Below are positions 41,142-50,079 of a DNA stretch of 64,000 nucleotides, piece by piece. Source of the stretch: Saccharofermentans sp. Its GTDB lineage: Bacteria; Bacillota; Clostridia; Saccharofermentanales; Saccharofermentanaceae. The first letter of the stretch is position 1. Every line of letters starts with the position of its first letter. The position numbers were made by a program, and so were the translations under genes. The notes under the pieces are model-generated. The model worked only from the letters and a program-made list of their open reading frames with translations, ran no database searches and had not been told where the DNA came from. The DNA is taken from NCBI GenBank assembly GCA_024403715.1, contig JAKSRJ010000003.1:1-64000 (forward strand). Reading direction: 5' to 3'.

Positions 41142-41834
41142 ATGATAACTAGATTCGATGTATTTGCTGATGACTATAGAGAAATTCACACTAACAACGT
41201 AATGGGTGTTAGTGGTCAGGATAGCGATTATTTCAGTGAGTATAAAATTGTTGAACTAAAGAATCGTGGCTTGTTGAAGGAAAGCGATTTAATACTTGAT
41301 TTTGGTTGTGGAGATGGAAATACATCAAAATTTGTTAAAAAGCACTTTTCCAATGTCAGCTATTATGGAATCGACATATCCGAAGAGAGTATTGCTGTTG
41401 CCAAGAAGAAAAATGGTGAAAATGGAACTTTTAAACTGTTCGATGGTAAAAGAGCGGTCTTTGAAGATAATTCATTTGATGTAATCTTCATGGCATGTGC
41501 GTTACACCATATAAAAGTCGATCAACGCGACTCTGTTTTAAAAGAATGCTTTAGACTTCTTAAACCAGAAGGAAGAATCATTATTTTTGAGCATAATCCT
41601 TATAATCCAGTAACTATTAATCTAGTCAATACTTGTCCTTTTGACAGTGATGCTGTATTAGTATCTCCTCATAAGATGAGAAAATTTTTGAAGAATTTTG
41701 ATTGTAACTATGAAATTAGATATACAATTTTCTTCCCTCGTAAAGGCTTATTCCTTAAACTGGTACCTTTGGAGAAAGTGCTGGCAAAAATCCCAATTGG
41801 TGGTCAGTACTATGCTGTAATAAGTGAAAAATAA
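41142..41834 (+). CDS. class I SAM-dependent methyltransferase
   Basis: A 230-residue methyltransferase. Motif I is ILDFGCGDGNTS; YGIDISEESIAVAK is the acidic loop; FDVIFMACALHHI is motif II/III and LKPEGRIIIFEHNP is the post-motif strand. It is of the Methyltransf_11/UbiE type that methylates small molecules. The hydrophobic C-terminal half could point to a lipid-linked or aromatic substrate. It is a single gene between the YfhO-like and GH3 genes, with its own promoter and a terminator shared with the convergent GH3 gene. Confidence 0.88.
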   Translation: MITRFDVFADDYREIHTNNVMGVSGQDSDYFSEYKIVELKNRGLLKESDLILDFGCGDGNTSKFVKKHFSNVSYYGIDISEESIAVAKKKNGENGTFKLFDGKRAVFEDNSFDVIFMACALHHIKVDQRDSVLKECFRLLKPEGRIIIFEHNPYNPVTINLVNTCPFDSDAVLVSPHKMRKFLKNFDCNYEIRYTIFFPRKGLFLKLVPLEKVLAKIPIGGQYYAVISEK

Positions 41835-41837
41835 ACA

Positions 41838-41870
41838 AAAGCCCCGTGGAACCAGCAACCACGGGGCTTT
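41838..41870. terminator. bidirectional terminator between the methyltransferase and GH3 genes
   Basis: A perfect 12-base-pair stem AAAGCCCCGTGG (41838-41849) / CCACGGGGCTTT (41859-41870) encloses AACCAGCAA. The T tract is longer in the minus direction (CTTTTGTTT), so it should mainly stop the GH3 transcript. Confidence 0.88.
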
Positions 41871-41893
41871 AACATTGTTAAATACTCACTCTA

Positions 41894-44425
41894 TTACTTA
41901 AAACACTTAACTGTGATTCGTAGTACATTAGTAGCACAGAACTGAAGGTCACCAAGTCCGATTGAACCCTTCTTTACGCCCTCCAAGATTTCCTTAACGT
42001 CGTTTGCACAGCCTGGCATTATTAGGTCATTACCAGCCTTAACGCAGAGGTCGGAGTAGGATCTTGGGTTCTTACACCTAGATGGTTCCATTGTTGTACA
42101 CCAGTCGGTCATTACTACACCCTCGAAGCCCCACTCATCACGAGCTGCATACTGAATCAAATCTACATTGTTTGCAGCATGTACGCCGTTAACTAGGTTG
42201 TAGGATGTCATGATTGAGTATGGCTGAGCTTCTTTAATCGCCAGCTCGAAGCCTCTTAAGTACAAATCACGGAGAGCTCTCTCTGATGCGTGAGAGTTGG
42301 AGAACATTCTGTTGTCTTCCTGATTGTTCAAAGCAAAGTGCTTGATTGTTGTACCCTGACCACCATGAGCCTGTACACCCTTGGTATCAGCGGCAGCGCA
42401 GCGACCTGTAAGAAGTGGATCCTCAGAATAGTACTCGAAGTTACGTCCACAGAGTGGGTTTCTGTGGATATTCATACCTGGAGCGAGCCAGTAGTGTACA
42501 TAATATTCTTTCATCTCGACGCCAACGATGTTACCAGCCTCGTAAATCAAATCCATATTCCAGGACTGAGCAAGAGCAGATGCAATCGGGATAGCTGTGC
42601 AGTACTGATAGTAATCAACAGCTGTCTCAGGCAAATCATCTGGGAATGGGAATGTAGTTAATCCGAATACCTGACCACCTGGGAGGAGTTTTCCGTCGTA
42701 ACCATCAGCCTTGAAGTGTGGCTGCAAACGAAGTCCTGCAGGGCCATCAGCAAGGATTGTAAAAGGAATCTTACGGTCTTCTTCGCAGAAAGTTGTTGTC
42801 TCGGCAGCGGCTCCTGGAACTTTAGCAGAAGAACATCCGATAACCATAGTATCCATGCCGTTTGAGAAACCACCAGTACAGAGGTGAGCGAGCTGCTCCT
42901 CGTTAAGCTGAGCAACTAACTCCTCAACTGAAGCAGTACCAGCAAGCACATCGTCAAAAGTAATGAAATCTTCGCGCTTGTTCTCGATAACTGGGCGCTC
43001 TTCCTGATAGGAAATCTCCTTACACTCGACATCGTCAGAACTCAAAGTAAGCTTAATAGCACCTGCAAGTTCAGCGTCGTCATTACAGAAAGATGGCTTC
43101 CTGCCTGGCGCCTTATACTCTTCGAAAGTAACCTCATCCTCAAAAAGCTTCTTAAGCTGCTCTGTAGCGGCTGTCTCATCAAGAGTAATTACTGCCACAG
43201 CCTTTGTAGAACGGGAATTCTTACCAACACGAACGATATAATCGCCATCTTCAAGTAAGCGTGCAGATGTATATACGTCGTAAGAAGAAACCTGCTTTAA
43301 GTCAAAAGTCATTGTAACTGTAGCTGTAGCTCCAGCGTCAATCACAGGAGTCTTGGCAAAAGCTACTAGTTCCTGATATGGCTTGTCGATGGCGCCGAGA
43401 GGAGCTGATACATAAACCTGAACAACTTCCTTACCAGCTACATCGCCAATGTTCTTAACAGTAGCAGTAACAGTAACTACTGTACCCTCGATAGTAACGG
43501 AGTTTGTTGTAATCTCGTGCTTTGAATAACCAAGTCCATATCCGAATGGATACAAAGGCTCAACATCAAAAGTATCAAAATATCTATAACCTACATAGAT
43601 ACCTTCGTAGTAAATCTCATCTAATACATCGTTATTGTTGTGGCTGAAGTTCTGCCAGTTAGGATAATCCTCATAAGACTTGGCCCATGTATCAGTAAGT
43701 CTTCCGGATGGCTCAACAATACCCATAAGTACATCAGCAACAACATTGCCTCCGATGTTACCTAACTGGGAGACGTTCATAATAGCGTTGATTCCAGGAA
43801 TTGCCTTAAGCTCGGTAACATCAAGGATTCCACCTACATTAAGGAGAACGATAGTCTTCTTATATGTGGAAGCAACCTTGGTAATAACTGCGATTTCTTC
43901 CTCAGATAAGAGATAGTCGCCTCTCTTGTAGTTACGGTCGCCGCCCTCACCAGAGTCTCTGGCAATTACATAGATAGCGAGCTCGCAGTCTTCAAAAATA
44001 TCAGATTCGTCAATTGGAGTAATAGGAGCTAACTGTAATGGATACATGAACATAGTACCAATCTCGTTCATGCCAGTCTCCTTCATCTTCTCCTTGATGA
44101 ACTCCTTGTAATCTTCCTGATGCTTCTTAACACCAGCGTCAAATTTATCAAGCCAGGCTGTAGTAGGAACAGTAAAGCCAGCTTCTACCAGACCCTGCTC
44201 GATATTTACAACTGATCTGGAATTAACATCACCAGAACCTGTACCACCCTTAACGGTCTGTCTTGCACCATTACCATAAAGTGCTACCTTACAAGGATTC
44301 TTAACAGGCAGAATACCGTCGTTCTCGAGTACTACGCAGCACTCTCCAGCAAAGGCTCTGACCTTCTGCTGATGGTCTAATTCCATCTGAGTAATTTCAT
44401 TAGATTTTAATGCGTGAAATCCCAT
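41894..44425 (-). CDS. glycoside hydrolase family 3 beta-glucosidase with permuted domain order
   Basis: About 843 residues. The domain order is swapped: the part equivalent to the usual C-terminal GH3 domain comes first (about 20-260, with VVLENDGILPV and the DSGEGGDR region), then a fibronectin-III-like domain (about 290-400, EVVQVYVSAP), and the catalytic TIM barrel is last (about 500-840). The nucleophile is Asp774 in VVMTDW. HFALNNQEDNR and GRNFEYYSEDP are substrate-pocket segments. This order is known from Ruminococcus and Butyrivibrio enzymes. No signal peptide, so it acts on imported cello- or gluco-oligosaccharides. ATG 44425 follows GGGGAGG at five bases; the frame opens 18 bases earlier. 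Confidence 0.94.
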   Translation of the reverse strand: MGFHALKSNEITQMELDHQQKVRAFAGECCVVLENDGILPVKNPCKVALYGNGARQTVKGGTGSGDVNSRSVVNIEQGLVEAGFTVPTTAWLDKFDAGVKKHQEDYKEFIKEKMKETGMNEIGTMFMYPLQLAPITPIDESDIFEDCELAIYVIARDSGEGGDRNYKRGDYLLSEEEIAVITKVASTYKKTIVLLNVGGILDVTELKAIPGINAIMNVSQLGNIGGNVVADVLMGIVEPSGRLTDTWAKSYEDYPNWQNFSHNNNDVLDEIYYEGIYVGYRYFDTFDVEPLYPFGYGLGYSKHEITTNSVTIEGTVVTVTATVKNIGDVAGKEVVQVYVSAPLGAIDKPYQELVAFAKTPVIDAGATATVTMTFDLKQVSSYDVYTSARLLEDGDYIVRVGKNSRSTKAVAVITLDETAATEQLKKLFEDEVTFEEYKAPGRKPSFCNDDAELAGAIKLTLSSDDVECKEISYQEERPVIENKREDFITFDDVLAGTASVEELVAQLNEEQLAHLCTGGFSNGMDTMVIGCSSAKVPGAAAETTTFCEEDRKIPFTILADGPAGLRLQPHFKADGYDGKLLPGGQVFGLTTFPFPDDLPETAVDYYQYCTAIPIASALAQSWNMDLIYEAGNIVGVEMKEYYVHYWLAPGMNIHRNPLCGRNFEYYSEDPLLTGRCAAADTKGVQAHGGQGTTIKHFALNNQEDNRMFSNSHASERALRDLYLRGFELAIKEAQPYSIMTSYNLVNGVHAANNVDLIQYAARDEWGFEGVVMTDWCTTMEPSRCKNPRSYSDLCVKAGNDLIMPGCANDVKEILEGVKKGSIGLGDLQFCATNVLRITVKCFK

Positions 44426-44515
44426 AAAAACCTCCCCGAACATTTATGAGAACTATTTTAAATCAAGTCGGAGGAGGATTATTTTATATTTGTGTAAAAA
44501 TTGTCAGAATTGAGA

Positions 44516-45310
44516 TTACTTTGGGTTATAAGCTCCAAATAAGTTCTTGAATAAGATCTTCATAAGCTCGCTGTTACCCTTAAAAAAGCTAATCTTCGTT
44601 GGTGTTTTACCAGTAGCTGGGTAGGCTCTTCGAACAGGAATCTCACATGCCTTCATCTTAAGCTGAGTCGCACGGACTGATAGATACGCCAAAAGCTCAT
44701 AAGTCATGAAAATATCGCGAAGTGGCTGTACGCGCTCATCCTTAAGGTATCTCATCGAGTACGCGCGGTAAGCATTAGTAGTATCGGTAAACCACTGTCC
44801 CGCTGTAAGAGAAATAACTGGAGCGTGGATAAGTCGAACTGCGATTGTTCTTACCCATGGAGTATTAACAGCAACTCCGCCTTTGACAAAGCGTGAACCC
44901 TGAATTAAGTCGTAACCTTCCTCTAATTTGGAGATAAAAGATGGTACGTCTTCGATACTGTCTTTGTCGTTACCGTCGATTGTAATTACGCCCTTATATC
45001 CGCGGGAAATAGCAAAGCTTATGCCCATTCTAAGCTGCGCGCCCTGCTTTCCGACGTCGTCTTTTATAAGCAAAGTGTTTACATCAAAAGACTTCAAAAT
45101 ACTCTCTTCAGTAGATCCGTCCTTGGAGCCTCCGTCGCAGATTACGATATCGGCATAATACGATACGCCTGCTTCCTTAGCGCGGCGAAGTTCATTATGA
45201 ATTCGCTCGCCCTCGTTAATAATTGGAATCAAAACAACATAGTCCTTCGACTTAGGCGCGAACTCGTTACAAATATACTTAGGAACACCAGGCTTTTTCT
45301 CAACTATCAT
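44516..45310 (-). CDS. glycosyltransferase family 2 (dolichyl-phosphate-sugar synthase-like)
   Basis: A 264-residue GT-A enzyme without membrane segments. VLIPIINEGERIHNEL, VICDGGSKDGSTEES and TIDGNDKDSIEDV (DxD region) match the DPM1/polyprenyl-phosphate sugar synthase branch, and an unusual TTNAYRAYSMRYL segment follows. It probably makes a polyprenyl-phosphate sugar or adds a sugar to a lipid. It is the last gene of the six-gene minus-strand operon and its start overlaps the isomerase stop by four bases. A large gap and composition change separate it from the GH3 gene. Confidence 0.87.
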   Translation of the reverse strand: MIVEKKPGVPKYICNEFAPKSKDYVVLIPIINEGERIHNELRRAKEAGVSYYADIVICDGGSKDGSTEESILKSFDVNTLLIKDDVGKQGAQLRMGISFAISRGYKGVITIDGNDKDSIEDVPSFISKLEEGYDLIQGSRFVKGGVAVNTPWVRTIAVRLIHAPVISLTAGQWFTDTTNAYRAYSMRYLKDERVQPLRDIFMTYELLAYLSVRATQLKMKACEIPVRRAYPATGKTPTKISFFKGNSELMKILFKNLFGAYNPK

Positions 45311-46107
45311 GCAAAAATACCCTTAACATAATCTATGGAGTCGTAGACAGTACTAACCTCGTTCTTTGAGTCCATCTCTATCGAAATGTACTTGTCATAA
45401 CCGCCATCTTCAAGCACAGCCTTAAGCTCTTTGTGTAAATCCCTCGCTACGATTGGATTTAAAAATGGCTCGCTGATATGTACATGATTAATGAGATGAA
45501 TATGCCCCTTCAAATCACTGGCTGCTTCGCCATTTTCAACCATGGTTCCGACATCTAAGTTAAGCATACAGCCCCTGGAATCAACCTTAGCTATCATCTC
45601 TATAGCCTCGCGGGTAGTATTCATAACATTAGTGTTATAAATAGGCGGGTTTGCCTCGAGTGCGATAATTGTACCCTTCTCATAAGCGTAATCTGAGATT
45701 TCCTTAAAAAATGGAATCAAAATATTATCTGCCTCAGCTACACTCATTCCTTCAGGAATTGCTCTGTGTCTTGGGCAGCCAAATACGATATTAGGGCACT
45801 TAACAACGCTTGCAAAATCAATTGCCTTCTTTGTGTAATCAAGCAAAAATTCGCGCTCTTCGTTAGAACCTAAAATCTTCTCATTATGTCCAAACCACAT
45901 TGACTGAATTGATGGAATATCAAAGCCGTAGTTAGAACGAATCTCTTCATACCAGGACTTCGCGCGGCTTAAATCCTCATAAGGATTTCTAGATACAACT
46001 CTTGTCGGAGCAATCTCTAATCCTTCAAATCCACTATTTTTCATATACTCATAAACTGCCAGGTCATTCTCAGGAACCCAGCCGATATTTGAAATAGAAA
46101 ACTTCAT
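45307..46107 (-). CDS. sugar phosphate isomerase/epimerase (xylose isomerase-like TIM barrel)
   Basis: A 266-residue protein of the AP endonuclease 2/IolE-IolI type. Metal-ligand segments are IALEANPP (Glu), MLNLDVGTM (Asp), NHVHISEP (His) and YISIEM (Glu). Such enzymes isomerise or epimerise small sugars and inositols. Here it lies between a nucleotide-sugar-type oxidoreductase and a glycosyltransferase, with four-base overlaps on both sides, so it probably helps make an unusual sugar for the same glycan. The substrate is unknown. Confidence 0.86.
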   Translation of the reverse strand: MKFSISNIGWVPENDLAVYEYMKNSGFEGLEIAPTRVVSRNPYEDLSRAKSWYEEIRSNYGFDIPSIQSMWFGHNEKILGSNEEREFLLDYTKKAIDFASVVKCPNIVFGCPRHRAIPEGMSVAEADNILIPFFKEISDYAYEKGTIIALEANPPIYNTNVMNTTREAIEMIAKVDSRGCMLNLDVGTMVENGEAASDLKGHIHLINHVHISEPFLNPIVARDLHKELKAVLEDGGYDKYISIEMDSKNEVSTVYDSIDYVKGIFA

Positions 46108-47033
46108 CTTAAAGCTCCTTCCACAAATGTCTTAATATCATCCAGTACCTCTATCGATGACATAAGATATCCATCCTTACCTCCGAAGATTTCTGCATAC
46201 TTAGTTTTATAGTCATAGTAAACAGGGGCAGGGGAGATCTCGTTAATAAAATCAGTGCCTGTTAAGTGCTTATAAACATCTGAAGCAGACAGAGGACTAG
46301 TTGCCGGGTGCCACATCAAAAGTCCATTATCCATCGCGGTATTAATGTCATCCCATAATCTGCTAAGTGGGTAGAACTGATATACATTACGGCTGTCAGT
46401 AAAGTTCAAAGCTGTAAATCCCAGAGTCTTAAACTTAGCCTTTAAAACTTCCTTCTCATCTTCAGAAATAGTGTTTAGCTTATAAAAACCATTAGCCTGC
46501 AAAGTATAGAAATTATGTAAATCAGAATCAATCGAACTTAACTCATCAAACTTACTTTCCTTAAGCATAAAAGGAATTACATTAATGTAGTCGTAGATGA
46601 AGTTTTTCTTAATATTAATTCCATAAAGACCAGGTAGTCTGATGATCAGGCTGTCTGGATAATTAACGCGAACCCACTGCTCTAATCTGTAGCGATTAAG
46701 GCCGTAAGCGTGAAGATCTTCAGTATCAATAAATGCATCTTCATCCTTGCCATTAGGCTCTTTTAAAACATCGATTGTAGAAATCAAAACAAGCTTTTTT
46801 GGATTGATTTTTCTGATATTATCCTGCGCCTGTAAAACTAACTCCATGTCAGCTTCAGGATCGTTATTTGCTAAGTATTTTTCAGCTCTCATTCCAGAGT
46901 AAATCAGAAGGTCTGGGTTAGTGCCAAAAGCTTCGCTGATATTCTTGGAATTATAAAGTCCGGTGATTTTATCTCCCACCCTGGCGAGAATATTACTGCC
47001 TACATAACCTGTGTAGCCTACAAGTGAAATCAT
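46104..47033 (-). CDS. NAD(P)-dependent sugar reductase/epimerase (RmlD-like SDR)
   Basis: A 309-residue SDR. The N-terminal VGYTGYVGSNI is the dinucleotide-binding loop, LVLISTIDVL is the active-site strand and YGLNRYRLEQW gives Tyr-xxx-Arg where Lys is usual. RLPGLYG closes the pocket. The departure from the YxxxK pair may reflect altered or lost catalysis. It overlaps the isomerase start by four bases and follows the 697-residue membrane protein after two bases. A nucleotide- or lipid-sugar substrate is likely from context. Confidence 0.82.
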   Translation of the reverse strand: MISLVGYTGYVGSNILARVGDKITGLYNSKNISEAFGTNPDLLIYSGMRAEKYLANNDPEADMELVLQAQDNIRKINPKKLVLISTIDVLKEPNGKDEDAFIDTEDLHAYGLNRYRLEQWVRVNYPDSLIIRLPGLYGINIKKNFIYDYINVIPFMLKESKFDELSSIDSDLHNFYTLQANGFYKLNTISEDEKEVLKAKFKTLGFTALNFTDSRNVYQFYPLSRLWDDINTAMDNGLLMWHPATSPLSASDVYKHLTGTDFINEISPAPVYYDYKTKYAEIFGGKDGYLMSSIEVLDDIKTFVEGALR

Positions 47034-47035
47034 GG

Positions 47036-49129
47036 TTAGTTTTCTGCCTTTCGATTAGTAAATAAGTTCACGATTTTATCCAGGATTACGTAGAGGCAGA
47101 CCTGAACAAAACCGAAGTACCACATTACAAAATTCATGTGCGTGTGGATGTAAGAATGGTTTTTTGCAAGCACAAACCAAGAGATGCTTGTGAGAAATGT
47201 AATTGCATATAGAAAAGTATTCTCGATATCAAGTTTTTTCTTAAAGTAGTCGTAGATGAAAATGACAATAGGAAGAATAATTAAAGTTATAAACTGATTA
47301 GAATCGATGCCAGCGATAATGTCTGTTTTAAAGTGGAAATACAAGCTGAATGTCTCGTATATAGACGCGTTAATTGAAGGCCAATACATAGCCTCAAAAT
47401 CATTAAGTCCACAACCGCCAACGCGACGTAAAACATCTCGTTCAATTATGCTTTTGATTCCTTCAATAATGCTACCATCTCCCCTTAGATTAGCGTGCAA
47501 AGCAATTGCAGTGAAGAATCCGAGAAGGGCTGCTATACCAATAATCACAGTAGTCCTAAAAATTAGTAATGCACTTTTTTTATCCCCTTGAAATAGTGCC
47601 TTAAAGAGGTCGACCAGAATAAATGAAATAAGTCCTAGCATAACTGCGGTTATAAACTCATATCCGCATAATGACTTAATCATAACAGAACCAAAGGCTA
47701 AGAGATATGAAACAATTCGTATAACTTTGTTGTTAATCCAAATCGAACAAATAAGCCCCACCACCATTGGTAAGAACCATGTGAATTCTACCCAGTAAAC
47801 GCTATTTGAGTAGTTTACAATCCATGGAGAAAGGAGGAAAGTCAACCCAAAGCATAAAGCCATAAGGAAATTATATTTGCGGTTGATAAGGATAACAATT
47901 ACTGATAATACGATTCCTAGCGTAAGTGAGCATACCATCCATAGATTAAGTTCAATTTTTTCCTTTTCCCAACCATTAGCGAGGTGTCTGAATACCTTAC
48001 CCTGAAGACCAAGACTTGAAGTATATCCTTCATATACTCCTGGTAATAGTGGTGTGCCATCTTCCGCTAAAAATGTAACGTTTCTTAGGTTTCCGTGCTT
48101 GTATAAGCTGAAATTTTCTGGGGAATCCAAAGTGAGGACGTAAGCGCCATCTTTATCAACTACATCGATAATTCGGTATTGCTGGCCTTTTTCAAAGCGA
48201 ACCACATTACCAAGCTGTGCTAAAGCTTCAGTACCTTCGTTTTTATTAATGATAATAGCTGGACTGAATCTATTAAAACCTTCATTCCAGTCAAGGTCAG
48301 ACCTGTATGACCAGTATTGGTGATATGTACCAAGACCATACTGGGAAAGTTCCACCCCGGCCTCCATAGCGCTGAATCCATCCATTACAAGGTCGTCAGA
48401 ATCATTCTGAAAACCAACAAAAGCACTGTTCTCACTATCAATTGAATTGAACATAAATGTCCAAGTTAATACAGTTGTTATTGCAAGTAATACAGAAAGA
48501 GTTCTAGTAATTCTTAAAGCCTTATTCTTTATGAATAATTCTCCTGCTAGAAATAACAAGAAAGCAATTAAAAATAGTGTAATAAGTGTTTTTTCATATG
48601 GTGAGAATGTGTCATGATAGATTCCAAGTGCAGCCAAGACGTTACAGTCGATTAGGTTGTTTGAAATATAATTATTGTCAATGCCTTGAAGTGAAGGAGC
48701 AGTGTCACAATTGCTTCCGTCGATAGTAACAGTATAAACAGATGCGATTTCATATTTACCACTGGTTTCAAAAATATACCAGTCCTCAGGTTTTATGTCT
48801 TGTGCATTAAAATCGAATGAATCAATTATTGTGTTACCATTCGAAATAGTTAGATTTACTATGTCATTACTGCCATTATCTGCAAAGAAGAGAGCTATAC
48901 CATTAAATTCCTTTTTTGTTACTTCGAATTGAAAAGTATAAGGTTCATCCAGTTGAATAGGTTCGTGCCAATCTTCAGAAGGTACTTCGATTTTTTCTGC
49001 AGCAGTGAAGTAAAATCCATGTTTAAATGAATTCAAAGGAATGAGCATAACCAAGAATACCGATATTATGGCAACAGCAACGGCAAAGATTATGCTTTTA
49101 CGATTAATAATGGATTTCTTAGAAGCCAT
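47036..49129 (-). CDS. large membrane protein of unknown family (possible GT-C glycosyltransferase)
   Basis: I do not recognise the family. The 697-residue product has one N-terminal membrane segment (about 12-30), an outside beta-rich domain of about 130 residues (binding-module-like), then a membrane segment, another outside domain (about 225-385) and about eight further hydrophobic segments to the end. This alternation of membrane and outside domains resembles GT-C glycosyltransferases and Wzy-type polymerases. It sits between GtrB-like GT2 and sugar-tailoring genes, so transfer or polymerisation of a lipid-linked sugar outside the membrane is a reasonable guess only. Confidence 0.78.
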   Translation of the reverse strand: MASKKSIINRKSIIFAVAVAIISVFLVMLIPLNSFKHGFYFTAAEKIEVPSEDWHEPIQLDEPYTFQFEVTKKEFNGIALFFADNGSNDIVNLTISNGNTIIDSFDFNAQDIKPEDWYIFETSGKYEIASVYTVTIDGSNCDTAPSLQGIDNNYISNNLIDCNVLAALGIYHDTFSPYEKTLITLFLIAFLLFLAGELFIKNKALRITRTLSVLLAITTVLTWTFMFNSIDSENSAFVGFQNDSDDLVMDGFSAMEAGVELSQYGLGTYHQYWSYRSDLDWNEGFNRFSPAIIINKNEGTEALAQLGNVVRFEKGQQYRIIDVVDKDGAYVLTLDSPENFSLYKHGNLRNVTFLAEDGTPLLPGVYEGYTSSLGLQGKVFRHLANGWEKEKIELNLWMVCSLTLGIVLSVIVILINRKYNFLMALCFGLTFLLSPWIVNYSNSVYWVEFTWFLPMVVGLICSIWINNKVIRIVSYLLAFGSVMIKSLCGYEFITAVMLGLISFILVDLFKALFQGDKKSALLIFRTTVIIGIAALLGFFTAIALHANLRGDGSIIEGIKSIIERDVLRRVGGCGLNDFEAMYWPSINASIYETFSLYFHFKTDIIAGIDSNQFITLIILPIVIFIYDYFKKKLDIENTFLYAITFLTSISWFVLAKNHSYIHTHMNFVMWYFGFVQVCLYVILDKIVNLFTNRKAEN

Positions 49130-49140
49130 ATAATATACCT

Positions 49141-50079
49141 TTATTTAGTTAATTTATCGATGCTCTCGAAGTTGTAACTCTTACGTTTAAAGATGAGATT
49201 TACGATAATCTGGAGATACTTAATGATGATGGTAAGAATTCCAAATAGTCCAAAGAAAGCAAATGCTAAGAAAAGAATCGTTGTTGTCCAACCTTCAACT
49301 GGGGTTCCTACCAAATAAATTGTAATCGAATATAGTGCTACAAAAATGGTAGCGAGAATCATGATTAGAGTCATGCCTTTAGCGAATGTATAGCCAATAT
49401 CTGTAAAAAGTATGAGTGAGTCAACTGCAAGGGCAGAACGATAACTCTTTTCTAAATTATCTGTATCAACGATACTGCTATCGATTATTTCGTAGTTTAT
49501 GTTGTCAGTTTTTAGACCGCAATTTGCATAAATAGCTTTACGATAAGGTGTGGTCTTGTTCATACTGGCTATACGATTAATAACTCTGCGACTTAAGATC
49601 CTAAAACTCTCAGTTTTCATCTCATATTTGATATTGGAAAACTTGGCGAATGCGTAATAGAAAAAATTAGATGTCCTTTTTTGCTTTTTATTAGGAGAAG
49701 CACTAACAATGTCATATCCTTCAAGGGATCTGTTGTAGACTTTCATAATTTCAGCTTTTTCAAAATCTAAAACTGTATTATCAAACTCAAATACAAAATC
49801 ACCTATAGCTAGATCCACTCCGGCTTTCATTGAAACCTCTAATCCATGAAAATAGCTCATATTAACAACTGATACACTAGTACAGGTGGCGAGCTTTGAT
49901 GCGACCTTAATAACATCAACGCTACCATCTGAAGAGTAGTCATTAACAAGTATGATTTCTGAGTTTTCGAAGTTCTCTTCAAACGTCTCGATTAATGCCT
50001 TAAGGAATTTTTCTATTCTGTTCTGAGCATTATGGACATACACCACTGCAGATACGAAGTTTTTCTCTTTATTACTCAT
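49141..50079 (-). CDS. GtrB/CsbB-like glycosyltransferase family 2 with two C-terminal membrane segments
   Basis: About 312 residues. The N-terminal GT-A domain has VSAVVYVHNAQNRI, EIILVNDYSSDGS and FVFEFDNTVLDF (DxD-like), and the C-terminus has two membrane segments (about 230-290). This plan is that of GtrB/CsbB, which make polyprenyl-phosphate sugars on the inner face for export and transfer. Start ATG 50079 has GAGG eight bases ahead and overlaps the end of the upstream flavoprotein gene by eight bases; the longer frame from 50094 is less likely. It should supply the membrane protein encoded next. Confidence 0.86.
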   Translation of the reverse strand: MSNKEKNFVSAVVYVHNAQNRIEKFLKALIETFEENFENSEIILVNDYSSDGSVDVIKVASKLATCTSVSVVNMSYFHGLEVSMKAGVDLAIGDFVFEFDNTVLDFEKAEIMKVYNRSLEGYDIVSASPNKKQKRTSNFFYYAFAKFSNIKYEMKTESFRILSRRVINRIASMNKTTPYRKAIYANCGLKTDNINYEIIDSSIVDTDNLEKSYRSALAVDSLILFTDIGYTFAKGMTLIMILATIFVALYSITIYLVGTPVEGWTTTILFLAFAFFGLFGILTIIIKYLQIIVNLIFKRKSYNFESIDKLTK

